From positions 62,001 through 126,000 of the forward strand of contig NZ_JBDIVF010000009.1 of NCBI RefSeq assembly GCF_039631355.1: a stretch of DNA of 64,000 bases, read 5' to 3'. Below the pieces are notes generated by a model. That model saw nothing but the letters and a program-made list of their open reading frames with translations. It was not told the DNA's origin and did no database searches. A program made the translations under genes and the position numbers. This stretch comes from Uliginosibacterium paludis (GTDB taxonomy: Bacteria; Pseudomonadota; Gammaproteobacteria; Burkholderiales; Rhodocyclaceae). Position 1 is the stretch's first letter. Each line of letters starts with the position of its first letter. Positions 8,373-16,743 of this stretch are shown here, piece after piece.

Positions 8373-10634
8373 TCAGACCTCGCCGTGGAAGGTGCGGTTG
8401 ATCACGTCAAGCTGCTGTTCCTTGGTCAGCTTGATGAAGTTCACCGCATAACCCGAAACACGGATGGTCAGTTGCGGATACTTCTCCGGATTTTCCATTG
8501 CGTCGATCAGCGTGTCACGGTTGAGCACGTTGATATTGACGTGGAAACCCGTCGTGCCGAAGAAACCATCCAGCGAGCGTGCCAGGTTGGCGACCTGATC
8601 GGTACGGGTGTTGCCCAGACCGCTCGGCACGATGGAGGATGTCAGCGAGATACCGTCCTGGCAGTGCTCGTACGGGATCTTGGCGACCGACATCGCGGAC
8701 GCAATGAAGCCCATCTTGTCACGGCCATGCATCGGGTTAGCACCCGGTGCGAAAGGCTCGCCAGCGCGACGACCGTCCGGCGTGTTGCCGGTTGCCTTGC
8801 CATACACGACGTTCGAGGTGATGGTCAGCACCGATTGGGTGTGCAGCGCGTTGCGGTAAGTCGGATGCTTGCGCAGCTTGTTCATGAAGGTTTCGGCCAG
8901 CCACGAAGCGTACTGGTCGACACGATCGTCGTTGTTGCCGAATTTCGGGAAATCGCCTTCGATCTGGTAGTCAGTGATCAGGCCCTTGTCGTCGCGGACA
9001 ACCTTGACCTTGGCATTCTTGATGGCGGACAGCGAGTCAGCAACCACCGACAGACCGGCAATGCCGAAAGCCATCGTGCGCAGCGGGTTGTAGTCATGCA
9101 GCGCCATTTCGATACGCTCGTAAGCGTACTTGTCGTGCATGTAGTGGATGCAGTTCATGGCATTCACATAGGTGCGGGCCAGCCACTCCATCGCGATATC
9201 GAACTTTGCCATCACATCGTCGAATTCCAGATACTCCGTCTTGACCGGCTCGAAAGCGGGCATGACCTGGTCACCCGAGACTTCGTCGCGACCGCCGTTG
9301 ATTGCGTAGAGCATGCACTTGGCGAGGTTCACACGAGCGCCGAAGAGTTGCATCTGCTTGCCGACGCGCATGGCGGAAACGCAGCAGGCGATGGCGGTGT
9401 CGTCACCCCATGCCGGACGCATCAGTTCGTCGGACTCGTACTGGACGGACGAGGTGTCGATCGAAACCTTCGAGCAGAACTGCTTGAAGCCTTCCGGCAG
9501 CTTGGGCGACCAGAACACGGTCATGTTGGGCTCCGGTGCCGGTCCAAGCGTGTAGAGGGTGTTCAGGAAGCGGAAGGAGTTCTTGGTTACCAGCGCGCGG
9601 CCGTCTTCCGACACGCCACCAAGGGACTCGGTCACCCAGGTCGGGTCGCCGGAGAACAGCGCATCGTATTCCGGCGTACGCAGGAAGCGAACGATACGGA
9701 GCTTGATGACGAAGTCATCAATGATTTCCTGGGCTTGAGATTCGGTGATCGTGCCTTCAGCCAGATCGCGTTCGAAGTAGGCGTCGAGGAAGGTGGAGGT
9801 GCGGCCCAGCGACATGGCGGCGCCGTTCTGCTCCTTCACGGCGGCCAGATAACCGAAGTACAGCCACTGCACGGCTTCCTTGGCGGTGCTTGCAGGCTTG
9901 GAGATATCAAAACCGTACTTGCTGGCCATGACCTTCAGCTCTTTGAGGGCCTTGACCTGTTCGGACAGCTCTTCGCGGTCACGGATGATTTCGTCGGTCG
10001 AGTGGGCGCCATCGATGCTGCGCTTCTCGGCTTGCTTGGCTGCGATCAGCTTGTCGACACCGTAAAGGGCGACACGACGATAGTCGCCGATGATGCGGCC
10101 GCGGCCGTAAGCGTCGGGCAGGCCGGTCACGATGTGCGAGGAGCGAGCCTTGCGCACATCTTCCGGATAGGCATCAAAAACGCCGTCATTGTGGGTCTTG
10201 CGATACTTCGTGAAGATCTCGCGAACCTTGGGATCGGCTTCGTAGCCGAAGGCTTTCAGCGAGGTCTCGACCATGCGCCAGCCGCCATTCGGGAAAATGG
10301 CACGCTTGAGCGGGGCTTCGGTCTGCAGGCCGACGATGACTTCATTGTCCTTGTCGATGTAGCCGGCATCGTGGGCGGTGATGGAGGTCGGGATCTGGGA
10401 CACGTCCAGAACGCCTTTTTCGCGCTCCTTGACGAAGAGTTCGGAAAGCTTGGCCCAGATCGCGGTGGTGCGGGGGGTAGCAGGGGCCAGGAATGTATCG
10501 TCGCCTTCATACGAAGTGACGTTCTTCTGGATGAAGTCGCGGACTTCAACCTTTTCCTGCCATTCGCCGCCCTTGAAACCGCGCCATGCATGGGCAACAG
10601 CTGCATCGAGGGTGAGAGTGTCACGTTCAGACAT
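8373..10634 (-). CDS. pflB: Pyruvate formate-lyase (formate C-acetyltransferase)
   Basis: Glycyl-radical enzyme converting pyruvate and CoA to acetyl-CoA and formate. The protein is 753 residues (E. coli 760). The catalytic Cys-Cys pair is in AIACCVSAM; the radical glycine is Gly728 in RVSGYAVNF, 25 residues from the C-terminus as expected. The start chosen is ATG at 10634 (MSERDTLTLD), preceded by a strong GGAGGTTCTT; an upstream in-frame ATG at 10784 would add 50 residues with no resemblance to the family. The long upstream region and an FNR-like site suggest oxygen control. Formate produced has no visible transporter (focA) or formate dehydrogenase in this window. Confidence 0.98.
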   Translation of the reverse strand: MSERDTLTLDAAVAHAWRGFKGGEWQEKVEVRDFIQKNVTSYEGDDTFLAPATPRTTAIWAKLSELFVKEREKGVLDVSQIPTSITAHDAGYIDKDNEVIVGLQTEAPLKRAIFPNGGWRMVETSLKAFGYEADPKVREIFTKYRKTHNDGVFDAYPEDVRKARSSHIVTGLPDAYGRGRIIGDYRRVALYGVDKLIAAKQAEKRSIDGAHSTDEIIRDREELSEQVKALKELKVMASKYGFDISKPASTAKEAVQWLYFGYLAAVKEQNGAAMSLGRTSTFLDAYFERDLAEGTITESQAQEIIDDFVIKLRIVRFLRTPEYDALFSGDPTWVTESLGGVSEDGRALVTKNSFRFLNTLYTLGPAPEPNMTVFWSPKLPEGFKQFCSKVSIDTSSVQYESDELMRPAWGDDTAIACCVSAMRVGKQMQLFGARVNLAKCMLYAINGGRDEVSGDQVMPAFEPVKTEYLEFDDVMAKFDIAMEWLARTYVNAMNCIHYMHDKYAYERIEMALHDYNPLRTMAFGIAGLSVVADSLSAIKNAKVKVVRDDKGLITDYQIEGDFPKFGNNDDRVDQYASWLAETFMNKLRKHPTYRNALHTQSVLTITSNVVYGKATGNTPDGRRAGEPFAPGANPMHGRDKMGFIASAMSVAKIPYEHCQDGISLTSSIVPSGLGNTRTDQVANLARSLDGFFGTTGFHVNINVLNRDTLIDAMENPEKYPQLTIRVSGYAVNFIKLTKEQQLDVINRTFHGEV

Positions 10635-11075
10635 AAGAACCTCCAGTGATTGAATCAAAACCTGTGTGCCCCGATCGGGCCTTTCAAGGCCGGTCGCCAT
10701 TGTGTGCCGCCCGGCTGCGTATTCCTTGAGTCCTGTACATCGGGGCGGGATGTCTTCACCGCGCCCTGTACTCTGTGGCCCCAATGCTAGATATTGTTAG
10801 AAGTGAATCCGAATCGAATGTTCGGATTTCGACATAAAGGATTGTGAAGGTGCGGCGCAGCAATTTTGATTGCTGTGTAACCTCATGATTTAAAACGTTT
10901 AAAAAGTGATTTTGAGGGGTTTCAGACAAAAGCGGATTTGAATGCACCCTCCGGGGCCGAAAACAGAAACGATTTTTCATGATCTATCTCAATTCGGGCC
11001 CGGAGGCGCCCCCCGGCGATACCGCTTTATTGCCTCAGCTAGAACTCTAGTCCGCGTGCTCGCGAAGTAAATCAC
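10635..11075 (-). promoter_or_regulatory. Long upstream regulatory region of pflB
   Basis: 441 bases without a convincing gene, AT-rich compared with the flanks. It contains a perfect 8-bp inverted repeat AATCCGAA...TTCGGATT (10806-10828, 7-base spacer), a near-palindrome TTTAAAACGTTTAAA (about 10890-10904) and an FNR-like site (10979-10992). Several AT-rich stretches could be -10 elements, but none has a matching -35 that I would defend. A 74-codon open frame here (10756-10980) has no recognisable features. Part of the region also holds the 3' side of the epimerase gene transcript. Confidence 0.55.
10979..10992 (-). promoter_or_regulatory. FNR/Anr-like binding site upstream of pflB
   Basis: On the minus strand, TTGAG-ATAG-ATCAT matches the FNR consensus TTGAT-N4-ATCAA at eight of ten defined bases. 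Its position about 345 bases upstream of the pflB start requires a long leader or a distal promoter, as is known for E. coli focA-pflB. Assignment is tentative. Confidence 0.4.
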
Positions 11076-11924
11076 TTACATCGCAACAAGGCTCTGACGA
11101 CCCCACCAACTCTGACTCGCTTCGAGCTCAACCGGCTTGGTGATTGCCCCGGCTTCAACGCAGAGGAAACGCCGGAATGCGTTGTCCGGCAAATCTCCGA
11201 TGGCGGCGCAGGTCTGCTCCCAGGGATTCCAGACCACGGTATCGGGCATGTTTTCGGTGTTGATGCCCAGCGCCTGGCGATCTTCCCGGAGCAGGAGCGG
11301 ATTGGCGGTTTCCCTGTAAAGGCGTGTCGTTTCCCGATCAATGGAAACGAATGTGCCAGTCTCGGTATGCTCAGTACCCGTCAGCAGGTCGCGGTATTGC
11401 TGACCCCGCAGGCCTTCCAGTTGAACTTCCTCGGCTTCCTTGACCCTCATGTAGGTATGAAGCGCGGCAGTGAAGCTCAGCGAGGCGTCACCGGTGTTTT
11501 CGACTTCGAACTCCATATCCAGGCGTGCGCCCGTGATGCTGATGCTGAATTCGGCGGCAAATGGGTGAGGCCAGATGGCACGGGTTTCGGGGGTGTCGGT
11601 GATTCTGAAAACCGCCATGGCGAAATCATCGCCGCCGCGTGCCAAAACCTTGCTCCATTGCATGTTGCGAACGAAGCCATGCTGCGGCAGGGGCCCCGTC
11701 TTGCCGAATTGGGGAAAGCAGATCGGCACACCGCCGCGAATCGCCGCGCCGTTGTCGTAGACGGCTTGCTCGGAGAGGTAGATTCGCTCTTCTCCACCAG
11801 CGGGTTTCCAGGAAACCAGATGAGCGCCATGAAGCAGAATGATGGCTTCGGCACCGGCGGGTGTGGTCAGGGAGACGGCGGGAACGCCATTAAAAGTGAT
11901 GTCTTGCGTGCTGGCTTGTGGCAT
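11076..11924 (-). CDS. Aldose-1-epimerase family protein, D-hexose-6-phosphate mutarotase type (YeaD-like)
   Basis: 282 residues of the galactose-mutarotase superfamily. The pattern fits the glucose-6-phosphate 1-epimerase (YeaD) branch: LLHGAHLVSWKP near the N-terminus, GGVPICFPQFG, QHGFVRN (catalytic His region), a central Glu, and DTVVWNPW near the C-terminus. It would interconvert alpha and beta anomers of a hexose phosphate in the cytoplasm. The start at 11924 (MPQASTQD) is preferred; an alternative ATG at 11956 would overlap the stop of tag. It is the last gene of the minus-strand run pat, monooxygenase-fold gene, tag, epimerase. Confidence 0.82.
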   Translation of the reverse strand: MPQASTQDITFNGVPAVSLTTPAGAEAIILLHGAHLVSWKPAGGEERIYLSEQAVYDNGAAIRGGVPICFPQFGKTGPLPQHGFVRNMQWSKVLARGGDDFAMAVFRITDTPETRAIWPHPFAAEFSISITGARLDMEFEVENTGDASLSFTAALHTYMRVKEAEEVQLEGLRGQQYRDLLTGTEHTETGTFVSIDRETTRLYRETANPLLLREDRQALGINTENMPDTVVWNPWEQTCAAIGDLPDNAFRRFLCVEAGAITKPVELEASQSWWGRQSLVAM

Positions 11925-11949
11925 GTGTCGAGTTCCATGACAGGTTGAA

Positions 11950-12534
11950 TCAGGCATCGGGGTGGCAGAAACAGTCGGTCGTATGGTCGTTGACCATGCC
12001 GCTGGCCTGCATGAAGGCGTAACAGATCGTAGTGCCGACAAACTTGAAGCCGGCTTTGCGCAGTGCTTTCGACATGGCGTCGGACTCGGCGGTAGAGGCT
12101 GGAACAGCCGAGAGATCCTGTGGCGAGCGGATGAAGGGTTTTCCATCCACAAAGCGCCAGAGATATTCCGCCACGCTGCCATGCTGCGCTCTCAGGGCGA
12201 TCCAGGCGGCTGCATTGCCGATCGCGGCCTGGATCTTGGCCCGGTTCCGGATGATCCCGGCGTTGTTCATCAGGCGGGTCACATCGGTCTCGTCGTAAGC
12301 TGCGATCCGCTCGATATGGAATCCGTCGAAGGCTTGGCGATAGTTGTCCCTTTTTTTCAAGACGGTGATCCACGACAGGCCGGCTTGTGCAGCCTCAAGG
12401 CAGAGAAGTTCGAACAGGCGCTGCTCATCGTGGCAGGGAACGCCCCATTCCCGGTCGTGGTAGTCCCGATAGATCGGGTCGGCAGAGGTGGCCCAGTTGC
12501 CGAGCCAGGCACAACGCGTCCGGGAGCCGCTCAT
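11950..12534 (-). CDS. tag: DNA-3-methyladenine glycosylase I
   Basis: Base-excision repair enzyme removing 3-methyladenine from alkylated DNA. At 194 residues it matches E. coli Tag (187). The zinc site is recognisable: Cys near the N-terminus (RCAWLG), His in YHDREWGVP, and the C-terminal His and Cys (DHTTDCFCH). The HhH-like core includes GLSWITVLKKRDNYRQAF. Its ATG overlaps the stop of the preceding small gene by four bases (ATGA), so translation is probably coupled. Confidence 0.94.
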   Translation of the reverse strand: MSGSRTRCAWLGNWATSADPIYRDYHDREWGVPCHDEQRLFELLCLEAAQAGLSWITVLKKRDNYRQAFDGFHIERIAAYDETDVTRLMNNAGIIRNRAKIQAAIGNAAAWIALRAQHGSVAEYLWRFVDGKPFIRSPQDLSAVPASTAESDAMSKALRKAGFKFVGTTICYAFMQASGMVNDHTTDCFCHPDA

Positions 12535-12842
12535 TCGGAGAGTTCGCTGATGGGACGCAGGATGCGAATGTGCGGCAGTCCCTTCATTTTGCCGATCAGG
12601 CTCAGCACGCCTCTCGCGACGTGCGCGGAGTCAAGGTGGCGCTGGTGATCTTCCCGGTTGCGCCAGGTTTCGATCGTGTTGAGCTGATAAGGCTGCGTCG
12701 AATCGACGTAGACGTCGAAGCGGATGCATCCTTCCTCCTGCCGGCAGAGGTTCGCAAGAGCGGAAAGCGTTTCGAGGACTTCCGGGAAGTGCTCGGGCAA
12801 GGCTTCTGCCAGGGTGATGACGTGGATCTGGGTTCCGCTCAT
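12531..12842 (-). CDS. Small antibiotic-biosynthesis-monooxygenase (ABM) fold protein
   Basis: 103 residues with the dimeric ferredoxin-like ABM pattern: an N-terminal strand (IHVITLAEALPEHF), a helix (EVLETLSALANLCRQEEGCIRFDVYV), the motif NTIETWRNREDHQRHLDSAHV and a closing strand. E. coli YgiN (a quinol monooxygenase) is of this type, but the family is functionally mixed, so only the fold is claimed. The start MSGTQ at 12842 gives the normal family length. It overlaps tag by ATGA and lies 37 bases after pat. Confidence 0.8.
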   Translation of the reverse strand: MSGTQIHVITLAEALPEHFPEVLETLSALANLCRQEEGCIRFDVYVDSTQPYQLNTIETWRNREDHQRHLDSAHVARGVLSLIGKMKGLPHIRILRPISELSE

Positions 12843-12879
12843 GTCGTGTGTGAAGTGGATTCGAGAGGGTACGCGATTG

Positions 12880-15639
12880 TCATTCGGCCAGATTGGCCTT
12901 GGCAAGGTCGAGCGTGCCATGCTTGAGAGATTTGTCGTCAGGATCACTGCGCAGCTCGAAACCGATCCGTTCGACAAAGCGAAGCATGCGGGCGTTGCTC
13001 GTCAGGAATTCGCCCTTCATCGTCTTGAGGCCGCGCTGCCAGGCAGTCTTGATAAGAAGGCCCATCAGGCGCCGCCCAAGACCGCTGTGCTGGAATTCGT
13101 CCGACACGACGATCGCGAATTCGCAGCTCGTGCCGTCCGGATTGGTCGTGAAACGGCAGACGCCGATCTGCTGTTCAAGATCGTCGATTTCACGCGTCGC
13201 GATGAAGGCGAGCTCGCGGTCATAGTCGATCTGCGTGAGCTTGGCCAGCAGCGCTGGCGAGAGTTCGCGCATGGCGCTCATGAAGCGGAAGTACTTGGTC
13301 TCTGGAGACAGCCTGCGCACGAAGTCCTGGTTGAGCTCGGCATCTTCCGGTTTGATGGGGCGGACGGTGATGGGCGTGCCATCCTTGAGCGTCCAGTGCT
13401 GTACGAGATTGCCTGGGTAGGGGTGGATGGCCATGTGCCCGTAATGGGGTGAGTGCCGGGAAACCTGCGTAATCTCGATGCGGGTGTCGGAGATCTCGAG
13501 TCCGCGATCATCGATATTGAGCGGATTGATTTCGAGCGACAGGATGGCCGGCATCTCGCAGATGATGTCCGAGATGCGGAGCAGGGTGTGTTCGAGTGCC
13601 TCGAGATTGGCCGCCGGCAATCCGTCGAGGGCGCCGAGGAGCCGGCTGGCATGAGTATTCTGCAGCAGGTCGCGAACCAGAAAGGCGTTCAGCGGAGGCA
13701 GGGCCACGGCGCGATCCGGCCAGTAGTTGGGGTCAAGGCTGCGCTCGCCGATTCCGATGACGGGGCCGAACACCGGATCGCGCCACACCTTCAGCATCAG
13801 CTCACGCGTGTTCCGGCTCTGCCAGGCAGGTTCGATGCACATCGCACCGGACTCTTCCGGCGTGAGGTATTGGCCGAGCTGAACCGAGAGATCTTCCCAG
13901 GCCAGATGCAGGGCGACGGTGCTGGCCAGATTGTCCCGTCCGCCGAGGTTCTTCAGACGGGTGCCCGTGAGCGAAACGTCGGGTCGGAGATTGACCGGGA
14001 AACCCGTGTTCATCGCAATCTCGATGGCTTCTGCCGGCGAACGCGCGAGTCGGGATTCAACCACCGGAATGTGAAAGGCCGCGAGCAGAGCCAGCGACTC
14101 ATGGCGCCGCAGCACCGTGCGGCGCGCCTTGAGTGCCGTGTCGATGATCGAGTGGGCAAGTTCGTGGAGCGGGTCTTTCTCTGATTCCAGCGGCGAGGGG
14201 ACCTGGCTCAGCAGTTGCTGGTTGCGGTAGTAGGAGCTGATATGCGAGAACACATCGACGGCACTTTCCGGCGTTCGAAGTGACGGAATGCGAGCCTGGC
14301 GGAAAAGCTCGCGGGCTTCGAGACACGCGTCGTCACCCAGCCAGCAGGTCAGCACAGGTTTGTCCCCCTGCCTGGTCAGCTCTACAACACGACGTGCGAC
14401 TTCCGTGGGGTGACTCATGGCCAGGGGCGAGAGCAGGCACAGAACGCCGTCGACGTTGTCATCGGCGAGCAGTGCTTCCAGTGCTGCGCCGTAGCGTGCC
14501 GGACTTGAGTCGCCGATGAGGTCAACGGGATTGCCGACAGAAGAATGGGAGGGCAGCAGGGCTTCCAGCCTTCCGATGGTTTGCGGCGTGAGGCGGGCGA
14601 GCTGGATGCCGAGGTCTCCGGCCCTGTCGGCCGCCATCACGCCCGGTCCTCCGCCGTTTGTAATGATCGCAAGCCTGTTGCCCCGTGGCCGGAAGTGAAC
14701 GAACAGTCCCTTCAGGTTGCTCAGCAGTTGGGTGAGCGTTCCAAGCCGGATCACGCCGGAGCGGCGCAATGCGGCATCAAAGACGGCGTCGTCGCCAGTC
14801 ACGGCGCCCGTGTGGGCCTGTGCTGCACGCGAACCCACCGGATGGCGCCCGACCTTCAGCACCATCACCGGCTTGACCCGGGCCGCGGCGCGAATCGCGC
14901 TGAGGAAGCGGCGCGCATCGCGAATGCCTTCGATGTAGACGAGGATGGCTTCTGTCCGGAAATCCCACACCAGGTAGTCAAGGATCTCGCCGAAATCGAG
15001 CTCGGCCGATACCCCCAGCGAAATCACGTTCGAGAACCCGACGCGATTGGGCTTGGCATAGTCGAGCACCGCAGAGCAGAGTGCTCCGGATTGCGAAACG
15101 AAGCCGATCGAGCCCGCCGTTGCCGAACTGCCTGCAAACGTGGCATTGAGACCGACCAGCGGGCGTGCGACGCCAAAACTGTTGGGACCCAGCACACGCA
15201 TGCCGTAGCCGCGGGCGATGCTGACCGTGTCTGCTTCCAGTTGGGCGCCCAGCGCACCGCTCTCGCCGAAACCTGCAGAAAGTACGGCCGCTACCCTGAC
15301 GCCAGCGCGGCCACACTCATCAACCAGTCCGGGAACCGTGCCGGCCGGCGTGGCTATGACGGCAAGGTCCACCTTGCCGGGAACGTCCTGGATATGGGCG
15401 TAGCAGGTAATCCCCTGAACGCTCTGATATTTCGGATTGATGGCGTGCAGCGCGCCCTTGAAACCCGCCTCACGCATGTTCCGGAGGAGGATGGCTCCGA
15501 GGGCGTCAGCACGCTCGGTGGCTCCGATGATGGCGACGCTGCGCGGTTCGAAGAGGGGAGACAGATAGTGTTTTTCGTCCACGGGCCACTCGGGGAGCTC
15601 ATCTCGATGAAGGCTGACCGAAGTATGCATGATGGACAT
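12880..15639 (-). CDS. pat: Pat/YfiQ-type protein lysine acetyltransferase (ADP-forming acyl-CoA synthetase-like domain plus GNAT)
   Basis: 919 residues in two parts. Residues about 25-720 resemble fused alpha and beta subunits of NDP-forming acyl-CoA synthetase: a CoA-binding Rossmann domain (RSVAIIGATERADALG), a succinyl-CoA-synthetase-like domain, and an ATP-grasp-like domain. The last 170 residues form a GNAT acetyltransferase with the acetyl-CoA loop QHSGLGRRLMG. In Salmonella and E. coli this protein acetylates and inactivates Acs; acs lies 1.1 kb away here, beyond satP. Unusually, His276 (AHTGAVTG), equivalent to the phospho-histidine of active synthetases, is present, while the ATP-grasp HKxD motif is degraded (VSLTGTRLKN). 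Start ATG at 15639 has only a weak ribosome-binding site; 15630 is an alternative. The open frame extends upstream to 15873, but through the satP terminator. Confidence 0.9.
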   Translation of the reverse strand: MSIMHTSVSLHRDELPEWPVDEKHYLSPLFEPRSVAIIGATERADALGAILLRNMREAGFKGALHAINPKYQSVQGITCYAHIQDVPGKVDLAVIATPAGTVPGLVDECGRAGVRVAAVLSAGFGESGALGAQLEADTVSIARGYGMRVLGPNSFGVARPLVGLNATFAGSSATAGSIGFVSQSGALCSAVLDYAKPNRVGFSNVISLGVSAELDFGEILDYLVWDFRTEAILVYIEGIRDARRFLSAIRAAARVKPVMVLKVGRHPVGSRAAQAHTGAVTGDDAVFDAALRRSGVIRLGTLTQLLSNLKGLFVHFRPRGNRLAIITNGGGPGVMAADRAGDLGIQLARLTPQTIGRLEALLPSHSSVGNPVDLIGDSSPARYGAALEALLADDNVDGVLCLLSPLAMSHPTEVARRVVELTRQGDKPVLTCWLGDDACLEARELFRQARIPSLRTPESAVDVFSHISSYYRNQQLLSQVPSPLESEKDPLHELAHSIIDTALKARRTVLRRHESLALLAAFHIPVVESRLARSPAEAIEIAMNTGFPVNLRPDVSLTGTRLKNLGGRDNLASTVALHLAWEDLSVQLGQYLTPEESGAMCIEPAWQSRNTRELMLKVWRDPVFGPVIGIGERSLDPNYWPDRAVALPPLNAFLVRDLLQNTHASRLLGALDGLPAANLEALEHTLLRISDIICEMPAILSLEINPLNIDDRGLEISDTRIEITQVSRHSPHYGHMAIHPYPGNLVQHWTLKDGTPITVRPIKPEDAELNQDFVRRLSPETKYFRFMSAMRELSPALLAKLTQIDYDRELAFIATREIDDLEQQIGVCRFTTNPDGTSCEFAIVVSDEFQHSGLGRRLMGLLIKTAWQRGLKTMKGEFLTSNARMLRFVERIGFELRSDPDDKSLKHGTLDLAKANLAE

Positions 15640-15757
15640 GCGTTCTGCTTCGCGGCTTGCCCCTATCGCGATGTCCGGAACAAAGGCCTTTGCGATGAGA
15701 CAAACACTTCGCGGATCCGCCCTGGCCGATTCTGGCTGTTGACGCCGTCGATGATAC

Positions 15758-15788
15758 AAAAAAAGCCCTCCTGAACTCAGGAGGGCTT
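15758..15788 (-). terminator. Rho-independent terminator after satP
   Basis: On the minus strand AGCCCTCCTGA, a short loop, and TCAGGAGGGCT are followed by seven T. It lies between satP and pat and suggests that pat has its own promoter. Confidence 0.9.
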
Positions 15789-15808
15789 GGTGTTCGACGC
15801 GTGAGCGT

Positions 15809-16420
15809 TCAGGCTGCTTTCTTGAGGGCGGCTGCGGCGACTGCCGGCTTGTTTCCGAGCGGAAGCACTTCACGACCGAACATTTCGTTCAGAACCTGTG
15901 CCGCTGCTGCATACATGGCCGAGGCACCGCAGAAGATCCCTTCCCAGCCAGCGAGGTGGGTGATGGCTTCGTTGCCGGTTGCATCACCGATCGCAAGCAG
16001 AGCGAAGAGCAGCGTCAGCGAGCCGAAAATAATTTGCGTGGCGCGGTTCAGCGTGAAGGTGCCGACGAACAGGAACGCCGTGAAGATGCCCCACAGCGTG
16101 AGGAAGGCCACCATGCCGCCGGCGCTGGTTGCGTCCATCAGGCCGGTCTTGGGGAAGCTGACGATGCCAACCAGAACCATCCAGAAGAAACCGTAGGAGG
16201 TGAAGGCGACGGTGCCGAAGGTGTTGCCTTTCTTCCATTCCATCAGGCCGGCGATGACCTGGGCAGCGCCACCGTAGAAAAGGCCCATCGACAGGATCAT
16301 GGCATTCATGCTGAACAGGCCAGCGTTGTGCAGGTTCAGCAGAATGGTCGTCATGCCGAAGCCGAGCAGTCCGAGCGGGGCGGGGTTGGCGGTGAAATCG
16401 TTGTGGTTGGCATGCGCCAT
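15809..16420 (-). CDS. satP: Acetate/succinate transporter, AceTr (GPR1/FUN34/YaaH) family
   Basis: 203 residues, almost entirely membrane, with six predicted helices. The family signature NPAPLGLLGFGMTT follows a short polar N-terminus, and the second half carries GIFTAFLF and the helix ITHLAGWEGIFCG. E. coli SatP (YaaH) is a proton-coupled acetate/succinate carrier in the inner membrane. The start at 16420 (MAHANHND) has GGAG 10 bases upstream; the frame stays open well beyond, but that part has no family resemblance. It is divergent from acs, so uptake and activation of acetate probably share a control region. Confidence 0.93.
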   Translation of the reverse strand: MAHANHNDFTANPAPLGLLGFGMTTILLNLHNAGLFSMNAMILSMGLFYGGAAQVIAGLMEWKKGNTFGTVAFTSYGFFWMVLVGIVSFPKTGLMDATSAGGMVAFLTLWGIFTAFLFVGTFTLNRATQIIFGSLTLLFALLAIGDATGNEAITHLAGWEGIFCGASAMYAAAAQVLNEMFGREVLPLGNKPAVAAAALKKAA

Positions 16421-16743
16421 GGAATAACTCCGTTTATGGGAAAGTTCGGGTTTTCCCGGTGATCGGGAAGGCGCGGCATTTTGGCATTTCTTCCCATCCG
16501 CGTTGTTTTTCCAGATCAAATTTGCTGCGACTGATGGATAAATGTTTCTATGGGTCGATAGGTTTAATGAATGGATATGATCAGCCAGGAGCCCCCGATT
16601 CGCGCAAGCACGAGGTGCTGAGGCGCGCGCGATATGCCGTTGGCAAGCAATCGCTATACCTTCGTACATCAGGGCTTGTGTTTATTTCCAGTGTGGTAGC
16701 CGCCACTTAGCATGACCGCACCCATCAGAGGAGACAAACACAG
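16421..16743. promoter_or_regulatory. Divergent control region between satP and acs
   Basis: 323 bases with no gene. Near the satP start is a perfect inverted repeat TTCCCG-GTGAT-CGGGAA (16453-16469), a possible operator or leader hairpin. The acs ribosome-binding site AGAGGAGA lies at 16728-16735. I looked for a sigma-54 site, because acs is often so controlled: TGGCAAGCAATCGCTA (16641-16656) has GG and GC elements one base too close. Nothing firmer can be read. Confidence 0.5.

Noticed and set aside
8292..10649. 785-codon open frame on the plus strand antisense to pflB
   Set aside because: Mirror of the strongly biased pflB codons; no recognisable domain, and pflB on the other strand is certain.
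10756..10980. 74-codon open frame upstream of pflB
   Set aside because: No ribosome-binding site, no recognisable pattern, and it lies over likely control sequences.
16641..16656. Possible sigma-54 promoter before acs
   Set aside because: GG and GC elements are one base too close for the -24/-12 rule.
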